From Dechloromonas denitrificans (GTDB lineage Bacteria; Pseudomonadota; Gammaproteobacteria; Burkholderiales; Rhodocyclaceae): DNA of 64,000 nt. The DNA is taken from the NCBI RefSeq assembly GCF_020510685.1, contig NZ_CP075185.1, positions 3,534,001-3,598,000 on the forward strand, written 5' to 3'. This document shows, one piece after another, positions 26,525-36,112 of the stretch. Position 1 is the first letter of the stretch, and every line of letters begins with the position of its first letter. The position numbers and the translations under genes were made by a program. The notes below the pieces were generated by a model that saw only the letters and a program-made list of their open reading frames with translations, was not told the origin of the DNA and did not search any database.

Positions 26525-28489
26525 ATGCAATTGGCAAATCAATGGGTTTTCCGTGTCACCATCTTTTGCCTGCTGCTAATACTATCCACAAAAGCCTCGG
26601 CATTTTGTACACGAACGGATAGCTGGACTGAAGATGCTCTTCTGCTTGACGGGAGGGTAATTAATGTAAGCCGTGAAGTTTGCGCAACATTTCAATTTAT
26701 TGCTGGCGACGGTGGAAGTCCGAAACTGTTTGCGAGTTGGCCTGATAAGCATTGGATCAAATTCGAACACCCGGACACTCGCGAGATTATCAAATGGCAG
26801 GGTGAGCAGTATTTCAACCCGGTATTACTTGGATTTATTGAAGGTATTCCATATCTCGTGGTCTACGGAAGACCAGACAAGAAAACAGAAGGGGAATATG
26901 GCTGCCCAGAACTACCCTATATTTTTCTAAAATATGACCAAAAAGGATGGCTGGGGAAATGGGTGCCGATCCCAGCCACGCAGGCCCCTGCGGCTTTACG
27001 AGACGCTAATCTTTCACTGAGGGAAGTCAGTCTTGACTCAAATAGGCACGCATCGCTGAGCGCGGTTCAGTGGGATATTCAAAGCGCCGAAGGTTCGTCT
27101 GGTGGTAGATTTCAAGCCAAGATTCCAAGAAATTACGACGAATGGTACGGTACCTTTGAAAGTGACCGATACGAGCGCAGAGGAAACGACTGCCGGCCAC
27201 CCCCGGTGCGACCTTTACCCAGTCCGGAATTTGAAATCGCTAGACAGCGTATCAGTGATGCAGGAGTTAATGCCAAAACCGTAAACGCAAGAATTGAGTC
27301 TTTTTCGGCAGAACCGGAAGTGGCTTCAGCAGAGAAGCGTTCTGCCGGCAAGGGCGCATGGACTGGGAATCTCTATTTGGCGAATCAATGCAAGGACATC
27401 GTGCGGAAAACTTCGCCAATTCGTGCATATTCTGCGAATGGATCGTGGAATCTTACGGGGGTTAGCCTTCTGCTAAGTTCAGGCGAAGAGATCCCATTTC
27501 AGAATACCGGAACCTCGTCGGCGAAAGCGCCGATGATCCCGAGTCTTGTATCCTGCGGAAACCGAGTAATTTACACAGTTACTCGTGAAAATAAAGACAC
27601 CCTTCTCCTTCATTATTTTTCGCACTCGGGCGAGGTTTTTGGAGCATTGCGTATATTTCTTCCTGATGTCGAAAAAGTAGCATCTGGCAACAGATGGGGT
27701 GATCTCTGGCAGGTAATTCTATCAGATGACCGACTCAACATTGTTTTGGCTGATCCCGTGGACATTGGCTGGTCTATTAACAGACAACAAAGTTATTCAG
27801 TCGACCTTTCCGACCTTAACCGGCAGCTACAAAATAACTCACGCTCAAAAATTGATCAACCAATAGATCAGAAAACTAACGCAGAGAAATCTAGTGCTAT
27901 GGGTCAAACTGCTATTGCCAGTTTTCGTGACTGTCCTGGCTGCCCAGAAATGATTGCAATTCCGGGTAAGAATTACGCCATTGGAAAGTACGAAGTTACA
28001 CAAGCGGAGTGGAAATTAATTATTGGTAAGGACAACCGTGATGCTAGGGATGGCTTAAATGGAGACAATATGCCCGCAATTTATTTGTCGTGGAGGCAGA
28101 CCCAAACTTTCATTTCTCGGTTAAATGCAATTACAGGTAAAAACTATCGTTTACCAACGGAGGCCGAGTGGGAGCATGCATGTTATGGCGGTACGCAAAC
28201 CAACTACTGTGGCGGAGATGGTATAGAAGCAGTGGCCTGGTACAAGGACAATAGCCGATTTAAGCTTCGTCCAGTGGGGCAAAAGAAACCTAACAGTTTT
28301 GGACTCTACGACATGAGTGGAAATGTGTGGGAGTGGGTAAATGACTGCTGGAAAGATAATTGCGATTTACGAATAGTTCGAGGTGGATCTTTCAAATATT
28401 ATCCGCTTCGCGTGAGTGATTCTTATCTTTATGGGAAAGCTAGTGCTGGTGAAGATGTTGGATTTAGGCTTTTCCGGATGCTTCCATAG
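26525..28489 (+). CDS. Secreted protein with C-terminal FGE/PvdO-like domain
   Basis: The 654-residue protein has an N-terminal signal peptide (helix FCLLLILSTKASA), a long middle region of unknown type and a C-terminal sulfatase-modifying-factor domain from about residue 470: YEVTQAEW, RLPTEAEWEHACYGG, FGLYDMSGNVWEWVNDCW, RGGSF and GFRLFR. The catalytic Cys pair of true formylglycine-generating enzymes, expected shortly after RGGS, is absent, so the domain is probably binding rather than FGE-active. The gene is visibly AT-richer, with codons unlike the neighbours, pointing to acquisition by transfer. It interrupts the spacing between dmpR/LysR and the TodST-like genes. Confidence 0.75.
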   Translation: MQLANQWVFRVTIFCLLLILSTKASAFCTRTDSWTEDALLLDGRVINVSREVCATFQFIAGDGGSPKLFASWPDKHWIKFEHPDTREIIKWQGEQYFNPVLLGFIEGIPYLVVYGRPDKKTEGEYGCPELPYIFLKYDQKGWLGKWVPIPATQAPAALRDANLSLREVSLDSNRHASLSAVQWDIQSAEGSSGGRFQAKIPRNYDEWYGTFESDRYERRGNDCRPPPVRPLPSPEFEIARQRISDAGVNAKTVNARIESFSAEPEVASAEKRSAGKGAWTGNLYLANQCKDIVRKTSPIRAYSANGSWNLTGVSLLLSSGEEIPFQNTGTSSAKAPMIPSLVSCGNRVIYTVTRENKDTLLLHYFSHSGEVFGALRIFLPDVEKVASGNRWGDLWQVILSDDRLNIVLADPVDIGWSINRQQSYSVDLSDLNRQLQNNSRSKIDQPIDQKTNAEKSSAMGQTAIASFRDCPGCPEMIAIPGKNYAIGKYEVTQAEWKLIIGKDNRDARDGLNGDNMPAIYLSWRQTQTFISRLNAITGKNYRLPTEAEWEHACYGGTQTNYCGGDGIEAVAWYKDNSRFKLRPVGQKKPNSFGLYDMSGNVWEWVNDCWKDNCDLRIVRGGSFKYYPLRVSDSYLYGKASAGEDVGFRLFRMLP

Positions 28490-28852
28490 ACTAACTAGGT
28501 TGAAGCGGTGGTGAGCGTCTGCTTCTGCGTCAAACGGGCGGTTGGGTGTCCTCCTTTTGTGTTGACGAAAGCCACCAATAATCACAGTCGGGCATTGAGT
28601 AGTGGTTTAGAGGCGCATTGCTGATTGATTTCTCTCGCATGCTCGCGTGCGGCAAAGACCGAGATGTTCTCATCAGCACCTGTGTGTCAGACCGCTTGAC
28701 TCGGAAACCCGCCATTGAAACACCGAAATGGTGAAGGTCTCTTTTGGGCACATTGGAGCCGCTCCAGCCAAAGCGATTCAGCGGTCAACGCAACGTGATT
28801 TCGCGCGCTGCCCGAGCAGCACGATCCCCGCGACACGAGCGATATCGGAATC
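28490..28852. other. Spacer without recognisable gene
   Basis: The 363 bases between the FGE-fold gene and the response-regulator gene show no supported gene. A minus-strand frame of 73 codons (28530-28751) has no ribosome-binding site or family features and is not called. The stretch looks like remnant DNA on the right edge of the atypical block. Confidence 0.55.
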
Positions 28853-29479
28853 CTAGTGTTTTTTCAGCCGCTGGATAGCCAGCGTCAATTCGGCAATCGA
28901 CCGGAGGTTCATCTTGCTCATCACATTGTGCTTATGGACTTTTACCGTGCTTTCCGTAACGCATAGATCGTAGGCAATGCGCTTGTTCTGTTTGCCTTCG
29001 GCAACCGCGGACATGATCTGTTTTTCACGCGGAGTCAAGGTGTCAAAGCGCCGGCGCAGGTTTGCCAGCTCCATCCGTTCGTGGGAGGTTGCACTCACCC
29101 GCGACAGGGCCAGGGTGATGGCATTCAACAGATCCGTGTCGTCGAACGGTTTGTTGAGGAAATCGATCGCCCCCGACTTCATGGCGCGCACCGCCTGCGG
29201 CACATCGCCATGACCGGTGATGAAAATGATCGGGATCTCCCAGCCAAGCGCGACGATTTTATCCTGCAGATCGAGCCCATCCAGGCCGGGCATACGCACG
29301 TCCAACACGACACAGCAGAAGTCACTGAGTTTGTCTAAAGCGAGAAAATCGAAGGGGGAGGCAAATACCTCCACCGACATGCCGGCTGAGCGAAGCAAAC
29401 TGCTCAAGGATTCGCGAATGGATGCGTCGTCATCAACGACATAGACGGTGGGAATTGAGGAAAGGGCGTTGGTTGTCAT
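28853..29479 (-). CDS. todT: TodT/TmoT/StyR-like response regulator
   Basis: The 208-residue regulator has a receiver domain (acidic pair VVDDDAS, phosphoacceptor Asp in VVLDVRMPG, Lys in NKPFDDTD) and a LuxR/NarL helix-turn-helix (LTPREKQIMSAVAEGKQNKRIA pattern). Its ATG overlaps the stop of the kinase gene (ATGA), so kinase and regulator are translated together. TodT relatives activate toluene or styrene pathway promoters through pseudo-palindromic boxes; similar boxes lie upstream of tmoA. The name follows architecture and neighbours. Confidence 0.88.
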   Translation of the reverse strand: MTTNALSSIPTVYVVDDDASIRESLSSLLRSAGMSVEVFASPFDFLALDKLSDFCCVVLDVRMPGLDGLDLQDKIVALGWEIPIIFITGHGDVPQAVRAMKSGAIDFLNKPFDDTDLLNAITLALSRVSATSHERMELANLRRRFDTLTPREKQIMSAVAEGKQNKRIAYDLCVTESTVKVHKHNVMSKMNLRSIAELTLAIQRLKKH

Positions 29480-32367
29480 TGGCTCAGCGGCAGGTTAAAA
29501 ATGAAACTCGCCCCGGTGCCAACCGCCGCTTCCAGCCGCAATCGCCCCCCGTGGTTTTCGATGATCGACCGACTGATGGCCAATCCCATGCCGAGCCCAT
29601 TGCTCTTGGTTGAGAACAGGGCATCGAATATCTTCCCTCCCAGGCTCGGCGAAATGCCCGGCCCGGTATCGCTGACCGAAAAAAGCACCCCCTCCTGCGC
29701 TTCCGCCGTCACCGAAATAGTCAAGATACGATCGCGATGCAGTTGCTCGCGCATCGCGTCTAGCGCATTGATGACCAGATTAAGCATGACCTGCTGCAGC
29801 TGGACTGGATCGGCCTGCAGTTCCGGCAAGCCGGGCGCGATGCGAACCTTGACCTGAACCCCGGACTCCAGCAACACGCTTTGCAGCATCAGCAACAGGT
29901 CGTCGACAATGCGCCGGACTTGGACCGGTTCGCGCTTGATCCCCCCCATGCTGAGAAAATTGCGAATACGGGCGATGACATCTCCAGCCAGACTGGCATC
30001 CCGGTTTACCCGGTTTAATGCCGCGACGACTTCATGCAGGTCCGGCGTATCCCGGGCCAGCCAGCGCAAGGCCGCCTGACTATTGGTGACGATTGCGGAC
30101 AGCGGTTGATTGACTTCGTGAGCGATCGAGGCGACCAGTTCCCCCATGGTCGTAAAACGAGAAACCCGCGCCAGCTCAGCTTGTATCGCGGCAAGGGCAC
30201 TTTCCGCCTGCTTGCGCGAACTGACATCCTCAACAATCACCGCCAGTCGCGGTCCCTCCCGGTCAACGGCGGGAATCAGCGAAACACTGACGTTGGCCCA
30301 GAGCAATCCGCCATTCTTTTTTTCATAGCGTTTCTGCACGTGATAGTTGTCGATCACCCCGTCGAACAAGCCATGGACATTGCGCTTGGTCATCGCCCGT
30401 TGGGACTCTTCGGTAATGTCGATGAACGAAACGCCAACGATGTCGGCTTCGCCGTAACCGAGCATTTGCTGCAAGGCGGGATTGGCTTTCAATATCCGCC
30501 CTTCCCGGTCAGCCAGCGCGATGCCGACTGCCGTGTTTTTGTAGAGTCCCAGCCAGCGACGTTCCGAAATCTGCAAGGCGACCAAACCATCCTGCAATGA
30601 TTTCCGACTCGCCACCAACCCGGCCGTCAATTCGCAAACGTCGGAGGCTTGCGAATTGAGTTCCTTCTGTAGAAGGTCGACGGTGCGCTTGACCATGACC
30701 AGATTGCGGACCCGCGCCCTCAGTTCCTGCGGGGAGAAAGGTTTCGTCAGGTAGTCCTGGACCAGGTCTTCCAGCAGCGTTTCGCGCAGCGCATCGTCGG
30801 CCCGCGCCGAGAGAACCAGCACGGGAAGATTGGGGAAGCGGCCGCTGGCCCGCAGTTCCCGAACGAATTGCTCGCCGTCGAAATGCGGCATCATCAGATC
30901 GGTAATCACCAGATCGGGGGGATCTTCAAGGGCCGATGCCAGCGCTATGGCGCCATTCGCCGCCAGCGTAACGTTGTAATCGTCGATCAATACGTCATAG
31001 AGAAAATGGCGCAGATCGGGGTTGTCCTCGACGACGAGAATCCGGCTGTTACCCAGCTTGTGATCGCGGAGCGGCTGGCTCTGCGGCTCGAGAAGGTCGA
31101 TGCTGCGGTAGTTGGAGAACGGCTCCTCTTCATTGCTCTCGCGCACGAATACCCCTTTCGGGGCGCGCATCGGCATCTCCACCTGGAAGACCGCCCCCCC
31201 GCCTGGCGCATCGAGGGCGACCACCGTTCCCGAGTGCAGCTCGACGAATTCCTTGACGATGTTCAGGCCCAATCCGCTGCCGTTGCCCGAGAGCCCGTCC
31301 TGGCCTTGCGTAAAGCGGGAAAAAATATGCTCCTTCATTTGCGGCGGAACGCCCGGGCCATTGTCTTGCACGCTCAGCAAGAATCGACGATTGGCGACCC
31401 GTTCGATCGAGCAGCAGATACGTCCGCCGGCCGGGGTGAACTTGAAGGCATTGGACAGCAGATTGGCCAGGATCCGCGCAAACTTGGCGCGGTCCACATC
31501 GGCATAAAGCTCGTTCGCCCCCTCGGTCAGCAAAGAAATCGATCGTTCCTCGGCGGCCGCGGCAAAACTGGCGGCGACGTCCCGGAGCAAGGCGGCGACG
31601 TTGGCACAGACATAGGCCAGCGGCATCTGCTGCGCATCAATGCGCGCCAGGTCGAGCAGATCATTGACCTGCTGCAGGAGGGATTGCGCATTGCGCTTTA
31701 TCGTCTTCAGGCGGAACCGCTCGCGCTCATTCGCCCCCTTGGCTTCGAGCAGAAGCTGATCGACCGGCCCCAGGATCAGCGCCAGCGGAGTCCGCAATTC
31801 GTGGCTGACATTGGCGAAAAATTTCGTCTTGAAGCCGTCGATTTCGCGCAGCTTTTCGAGGGCCAGTTGCAATTCGCCATTCTTGCGCGTCAGTTCGGCC
31901 TCGATGGCGATTTTTTCGGTGATATTCCGCCCTTCGGGAAGCAGAAAGGCGACTCGCCCTTCGTCATCGCGGATCGGCGTCAGCGAAAAGTCGACAAAAA
32001 TGGTTTTCTTTCCCTGCAGGTCACCAAAAATCTCGATGTCACAACGGACGAATTCACCACGCCGCGCCTGTTCCACCATGCTCCGCACCCGATTGCGCGC
32101 ATCTTCGGAAAGCGCCCACCAGCGCGCCTCCCAGAACGGCTTGCCGATCACATCAGCGAGACAGATGCCGGCCCCTTCGAGGGCGGCGCGATTGATCTCG
32201 AGAACCGTACCGTCGACGTCGAGCAATCCGAGGAACTGGTACATCGCGTCAAGAATGATCCGGGCCAGCTTTTGCCGACGAACCTCGCCGGTATCGTCAG
32301 AAGCCAGGGCCACTCCTTTGACGGAGGCTTGTATTTTCTTGTCAGCCAAGCACGATTCCGATGTCAT
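29476..32367 (-). CDS. todS: TodS/TmoS/TutC-like double-kinase toluene sensor
   Basis: The product has about 963 residues. The start at 32367 is preferred over 32424 because GGAGTGAGG lies directly before it. Order: PAS1 (about 35-165, with PFWEARWW as in TodS), first histidine kinase (His in NVSHELRTPL) with ATPase domain, receiver (Asp in VITDLMMPH), PAS2 (about 610-730), and second histidine kinase (His in SIAHEVNQPL) with ATPase domain. All phosphotransfer residues are kept. This layout is specific to the TodS group, cytoplasmic sensors that bind toluene-like compounds in PAS1. It partners with the regulator that follows. Confidence 0.92.
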   Translation of the reverse strand: MTSESCLADKKIQASVKGVALASDDTGEVRRQKLARIILDAMYQFLGLLDVDGTVLEINRAALEGAGICLADVIGKPFWEARWWALSEDARNRVRSMVEQARRGEFVRCDIEIFGDLQGKKTIFVDFSLTPIRDDEGRVAFLLPEGRNITEKIAIEAELTRKNGELQLALEKLREIDGFKTKFFANVSHELRTPLALILGPVDQLLLEAKGANERERFRLKTIKRNAQSLLQQVNDLLDLARIDAQQMPLAYVCANVAALLRDVAASFAAAAEERSISLLTEGANELYADVDRAKFARILANLLSNAFKFTPAGGRICCSIERVANRRFLLSVQDNGPGVPPQMKEHIFSRFTQGQDGLSGNGSGLGLNIVKEFVELHSGTVVALDAPGGGAVFQVEMPMRAPKGVFVRESNEEEPFSNYRSIDLLEPQSQPLRDHKLGNSRILVVEDNPDLRHFLYDVLIDDYNVTLAANGAIALASALEDPPDLVITDLMMPHFDGEQFVRELRASGRFPNLPVLVLSARADDALRETLLEDLVQDYLTKPFSPQELRARVRNLVMVKRTVDLLQKELNSQASDVCELTAGLVASRKSLQDGLVALQISERRWLGLYKNTAVGIALADREGRILKANPALQQMLGYGEADIVGVSFIDITEESQRAMTKRNVHGLFDGVIDNYHVQKRYEKKNGGLLWANVSVSLIPAVDREGPRLAVIVEDVSSRKQAESALAAIQAELARVSRFTTMGELVASIAHEVNQPLSAIVTNSQAALRWLARDTPDLHEVVAALNRVNRDASLAGDVIARIRNFLSMGGIKREPVQVRRIVDDLLLMLQSVLLESGVQVKVRIAPGLPELQADPVQLQQVMLNLVINALDAMREQLHRDRILTISVTAEAQEGVLFSVSDTGPGISPSLGGKIFDALFSTKSNGLGMGLAISRSIIENHGGRLRLEAAVGTGASFIFNLPLSQ

Positions 32368-32484
32368 CCTCACTCCATTAAGCCCAATTGGTGCCTTGTT
32401 CCGCCGGCCCAAATGAATATCCATGACTGCCGGGACATCCCGTAGCGGCCTGTTTTGCGACTATACGAGCAAACTCCGGAAAGC

Positions 32485-32508
32485 AAAAAAGGCGAGCAGG
32501 AACTCGCC
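32485..32508 (-). terminator. Terminator after the tmo-todX operon
   Basis: On the minus strand GGCGAG pairs with CTCGCC around a six-base loop and is followed by six T residues. It lies 26 bases after the stop of the TodX-like gene. It separates that operon from the todST transcript. Confidence 0.85.
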
Positions 32509-32534
32509 AAAAGCCATCGGAGGATGGTTAACCG

Positions 32535-33911
32535 TTAAAAGCTGTAGCGGAAATTGAGGGTTACGTTGTTCTGCGCGTGGGCAACCTCGATCGGCGCAGA
32601 GGTATTCGGCTGGCTGGTGTTGTCCATCGTCTCCTTGAATGCATGGGAATAGGCAAAATCAAGCTTGCTCTGCTTTGAGAAGGCATAGGTCAAACCGGCT
32701 GACAGGTGTTTCCTCGGGGTGGCCGGTATCACCGCAAACAGCGTGGATGACGACAAGGCCTGGCTGGCGAAACGTCCGCCGGCCCGGACCGTCAAGCTGT
32801 CGTTGACCTGGTAGGCAGCCCCCAGGGAGACAATCGTCTGGTCCTTGTAATCCTGGGGCAGGAGGATGTTGATATCGCCCCCGGCGTCGGCGGTAAAAGC
32901 AACTTTGATGTCCTTCATCACGTCTCTCCAGAAGACCCGCGAGACGTCGGCGGCGACCGTCCATTGCGGCGTCAGGTGGTGGCTGAAGCCGAGGTCGACA
33001 TGGGCGGGCATCTGGAAGTCGTTGATCTGGATTTTTCCCTTGAAGGCTATTTGACCGGCGATACCGTCGATTGCCGTCAGCGTCGCCCGGCCCTCCATAT
33101 CGTCCATCCGGCTCTTGAAGGTGTAGGAAGCGCCCAAGGTCGTATCGGGAGTGGCGCGATAAAGCATCCCCAACTTGCCGCCATAGCCCCAGGCATCGAC
33201 ACCGCTGCCCAGGAACTGGTCCTTGGTCAGGCTGAAGTGGGCGCCGCGCAGGTCCGGCAGGCCGCCCAGGGCACCGACCAGGGAACCGCTGGCCCGTCCG
33301 GCGCCGATCAGGCTGCCGACCTGGTCGGCACCGAGCAGCAGGTCGAGATTGAGGCCCTGCCACATCGCATCGATGCTGCCGCCCAGGGTCAGTTTATCGG
33401 TGACCTGGAAACTCGCCGCGAAAGGAATGTTGAGCACCAGCAAGCGGCTCGAATTGTCGAGGCCGGTAGCGAGACCGCCGGCGGCGCGCGACAAGAAGCT
33501 GCCATTGCCGTATTCGGTACCCAGACCGCCCTGAGCGAAAGCGCCGACACCGAAAGACCAGGCGCCGAGCCGTTTGGTAAGCGCCGCCTCGGGTGCCAGA
33601 TAGGGGCCACGGTTATTGGCATGCGTATCGGAGGAGACGCTTTCGCCCGTCGCCTTGTTCTTGACCTTGATATCCGTCGTCACCAGATCCAGGCCGAGCA
33701 TGGCCTGATCGCCGTCCGCCATCAGCGACAGCGTTGCCGGATTGGTCATCATGCCGGCCGGGCCGACGTCATGGGCCACCGCCGTGCCGCCCATGGCGCG
33801 CGATATGGCTCCGTAACCCTCCAGGCGGAACACATCGGTCGCCTGGGCCAGTTGCGCCCCACCGGCCAGCGCCGAAACCAGCGCCGATGCAACGATTTTT
33901 CTTGTGGTCAT
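32535..33911 (-). CDS. todX: FadL-family aromatic hydrocarbon channel (TodX/TbuX/TmoX-like)
   Basis: The product has 458 residues. The start at 33911 is chosen from GAGGAG nine bases upstream. A signal peptide precedes AQA-TDVFRLEGYGAISRAMGG. The N-terminal hatch carries the NPA motif (GMMTNPATLSLM), and the C-terminus ends in Phe (NVTLNFRYSF) as in outer-membrane barrels. Relatives carry toluene, xylene or benzene across the outer membrane. It follows tmoF by about 70 bases without a terminator between, so it belongs to the tmo operon. Confidence 0.9.
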   Translation of the reverse strand: MTTRKIVASALVSALAGGAQLAQATDVFRLEGYGAISRAMGGTAVAHDVGPAGMMTNPATLSLMADGDQAMLGLDLVTTDIKVKNKATGESVSSDTHANNRGPYLAPEAALTKRLGAWSFGVGAFAQGGLGTEYGNGSFLSRAAGGLATGLDNSSRLLVLNIPFAASFQVTDKLTLGGSIDAMWQGLNLDLLLGADQVGSLIGAGRASGSLVGALGGLPDLRGAHFSLTKDQFLGSGVDAWGYGGKLGMLYRATPDTTLGASYTFKSRMDDMEGRATLTAIDGIAGQIAFKGKIQINDFQMPAHVDLGFSHHLTPQWTVAADVSRVFWRDVMKDIKVAFTADAGGDINILLPQDYKDQTIVSLGAAYQVNDSLTVRAGGRFASQALSSSTLFAVIPATPRKHLSAGLTYAFSKQSKLDFAYSHAFKETMDNTSQPNTSAPIEVAHAQNNVTLNFRYSF

Positions 33912-33981
33912 CCCCGTCATCTCCTCTGTTGTTGGCATGCGAAACGTTTGAACTCTCCAGCGCCGGCTGGGTAAAGCGGCT

Positions 33982-34998
33982 TCAAAAGAAGCGGTCGAAA
34001 TGAATCTGCTCGAAGGGCACGCGATGGCCAACCATCAGCAGTTCCTGCAAGGCTTGCGTCATCGGTGGCGGCCCGGCGAAATAGAACTCGTAGTTCGCCA
34101 ACTCGACCGGCAGCCGATGCGCCACCGCGTCATGCACGAAACCGGTTTCGCCACTCCAGGCGCCGTCGTCGCCGGGTAGCGAAACCACCGGGACATAGAT
34201 GATCCGGTCGCCGAAACCAGCGAGGGTGCGCAACATCTCTTCGCCGCAAACGTCGCGTGGCGTTCGGGCGCCGTAGAAAAAATACAGTTTCCGGTCAGCC
34301 AGCAGCCCAGCCTCAACGGCGCCGCGAGCGATCGAAAGCATCGGCGCCAAGCCGGAGCCGCCCGCCACGCAGACGATGTCGCGCGGCGAATCGGTGCGCA
34401 GATAGGCCACGCCATAGGGGCCATCGAGACCGATTTCGTCGCCTTCGGCCAGCTTTTCGAAAAGGGTGTGAGTGCCTTGCCCGTGCAGGACGCGGCGGAT
34501 CTGGAAATGCCACTCGCGCTGCCCGTTGGCCGTATTGGCCAGGGAATAGGCCCGCGAGGAAGCAAGGCCGGGCAGATCCAGCATGGCGAACTGGCCGGGC
34601 AGGAAGTCGGCATCGCTTTTCGCGAGGAAACGGAACTCGCGGATGTCGTGCGTGATATCCCGCATGCCGATCAGACTGGCGCGCTGGCGTTTGGGAACGA
34701 TCCTCGGCCGGTATTCGGCGGCGGTGGCCGCCTTGATCGTCACCGGACCGTGTGCCCGGCATTGGCAGGCAAGGTGGCGGCCGCGCTTGCGATCACGCTC
34801 GGTCAGCCCCGGCGCATCCGGCCACAGCGTCTCGATTTCGCCGTCCATCAGCTCGAACTTGCAGCCGCCGCAGCCGCCGGAATTGCACTCGTAGGAAAAC
34901 CCCTGGCCCGCCCGCAATGCCGCGCGCAGGATGGTGTCGCCATCCTGCTGCTCGCAGGTGGCGCCGTCTTTCTCGTTGCGGATAATCGTTTTGATCAT
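33982..34998 (-). CDS. tmoF: Toluene monooxygenase NADH reductase component
   Basis: The protein of about 338 residues has an N-terminal plant-type 2Fe-2S domain (YECNSGGCGGC and ACQC ligands), then FAD (SRAYSLANTA) and NAD (GGSGLAPML) domains and a C-terminal AGPPPMTQALQ. It passes electrons from NADH to the Rieske protein TmoC. It is the sixth gene of the tmoABCDEF order. The start could be three codons earlier, since neither site has a strong ribosome-binding sequence. Confidence 0.93.
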   Translation of the reverse strand: MIKTIIRNEKDGATCEQQDGDTILRAALRAGQGFSYECNSGGCGGCKFELMDGEIETLWPDAPGLTERDRKRGRHLACQCRAHGPVTIKAATAAEYRPRIVPKRQRASLIGMRDITHDIREFRFLAKSDADFLPGQFAMLDLPGLASSRAYSLANTANGQREWHFQIRRVLHGQGTHTLFEKLAEGDEIGLDGPYGVAYLRTDSPRDIVCVAGGSGLAPMLSIARGAVEAGLLADRKLYFFYGARTPRDVCGEEMLRTLAGFGDRIIYVPVVSLPGDDGAWSGETGFVHDAVAHRLPVELANYEFYFAGPPPMTQALQELLMVGHRVPFEQIHFDRFF

Positions 34999-35068
34999 GG
35001 CAGCCAAAATTTAGGTCGAGTTTGGCCAGGGCCTGCCGGCCCGGGCCAAACTTCGGGTTACTGGACGA

Positions 35069-36055
35069 TTACAAGCCGAGGGAACGACGGAAGTCGCGCG
35101 TTGCCGCCTTGGCCGCCTGAGCGCCGCCGGAAGTGTCCGGCAGGCCAGTGCAGTAGTCATCGATGGCCCGGTCGGCCAGCGGCTCCCACTTGGCGATCCA
35201 GCCCTGGATCAGTTCCTTGTTGCCCGGGATTTCGAGCGCCATGCTGACCAGCGCGGAAATCCAGCGGCGATGGCGGGCGGCATCGATCAGCTGGGCATCG
35301 GTCACCAGTCCGAGCAGGGTGTCGCCGTTGTGCCGGGCGGATTCGCCCAGTTTGCGCAACACCGCCTCGTCGATCGCCGGCTTGGCGATCAGGTTGATGA
35401 CGACGATGGCCTCGCCCCAGTCCCAGACGGTCAGCGCCTTCTCCATCAGTTCGCGGAAGCCCTGCCAGACCGGATCGTTTTCCCAGTAAAGGCGCTCATC
35501 TGCTGCGAAACCCTTGTCGGGAAAGGCGATTGAAAGCTCCTTGGTGCGGTAGGCGGTGTGGCTCAGCCAACGGAAGCTGTCGGCCATCTGGAAATAATTG
35601 CAGTTGGTAATCGTGCTGGCCGGCGAGACCTGGCCGACATAGGCCGAGGCCATCTGAACAGTATGGAACAGGTAGCGGGACGGCGTGTAGAAACGCGCCA
35701 AGGTACCCGCCCAGCGCGGATCGAGGGCGGTGTCGTGTTCGCGCTGGTTGAACTGGTCGAAGAGGCCGAAGACGTACGTTTCCTGGCCATCCTGCATCAT
35801 GTTGTAGGTGCGGTAGACCACTTCCTCCGGATCGCGGAAGGCGTTCCAGTCCGGGTGCTTGAGGGCGGTACCGAAAGTGTTCTTCTTGTACCAGGTGTTC
35901 ATGAACATGTTGGGATCAAGTTCATACGGCGAGTCGGGCCGCTTGTCGTTGTAGTGCAGGTTGGTGCTGACGATCTCGTACTCGCTCGGCTTGCGGCGGC
36001 GGGCAGCGAGATGGCTCCAGGTCTTGAGCGGCTTCAGTACTTGGGTTTCGGACAT
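35069..36055 (-). CDS. tmoE: Toluene monooxygenase beta subunit
   Basis: The 328-residue protein matches the beta subunit of the hydroxylase (SEYEIVSTNLHYN, DPRWAGTLARFYTPSRYLFHTVQM). It has the ferritin-like fold without a diiron site. Together with TmoA and TmoB it forms the (ABE)2 hydroxylase. The gap to tmoD is 57 bases. Confidence 0.94.
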   Translation of the reverse strand: MSETQVLKPLKTWSHLAARRRKPSEYEIVSTNLHYNDKRPDSPYELDPNMFMNTWYKKNTFGTALKHPDWNAFRDPEEVVYRTYNMMQDGQETYVFGLFDQFNQREHDTALDPRWAGTLARFYTPSRYLFHTVQMASAYVGQVSPASTITNCNYFQMADSFRWLSHTAYRTKELSIAFPDKGFAADERLYWENDPVWQGFRELMEKALTVWDWGEAIVVINLIAKPAIDEAVLRKLGESARHNGDTLLGLVTDAQLIDAARHRRWISALVSMALEIPGNKELIQGWIAKWEPLADRAIDDYCTGLPDTSGGAQAAKAATRDFRRSLGL

Positions 36056-36112
36056 TCTTGTCTCCTCGTTTTTTTGCTATTGGCTGGCCGGTGAGCGATG
36101 CTGCCGGGCGGC

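Noticed and set aside
26525..28489. Variable protein of a diversity-generating retroelement
   Set aside because: The C-terminal FGE-like fold resembles such targets, but no reverse transcriptase, template repeat or accessory gene is present in the window.
26525..28489. True formylglycine-generating enzyme
   Set aside because: The active-site cysteines expected after RGGS are absent and no sulfatase gene is nearby.
28530..28751. Minus-strand frame of 73 codons as a small gene
   Set aside because: No ribosome-binding sequence, no known motif and placement in a decayed spacer make it unsupported.
28700..28852. Terminal inverted repeat of an IS30-type element (GGTCAACGCAAC)
   Set aside because: Only a short match is seen, with no partner repeat, target duplication or transposase frame.
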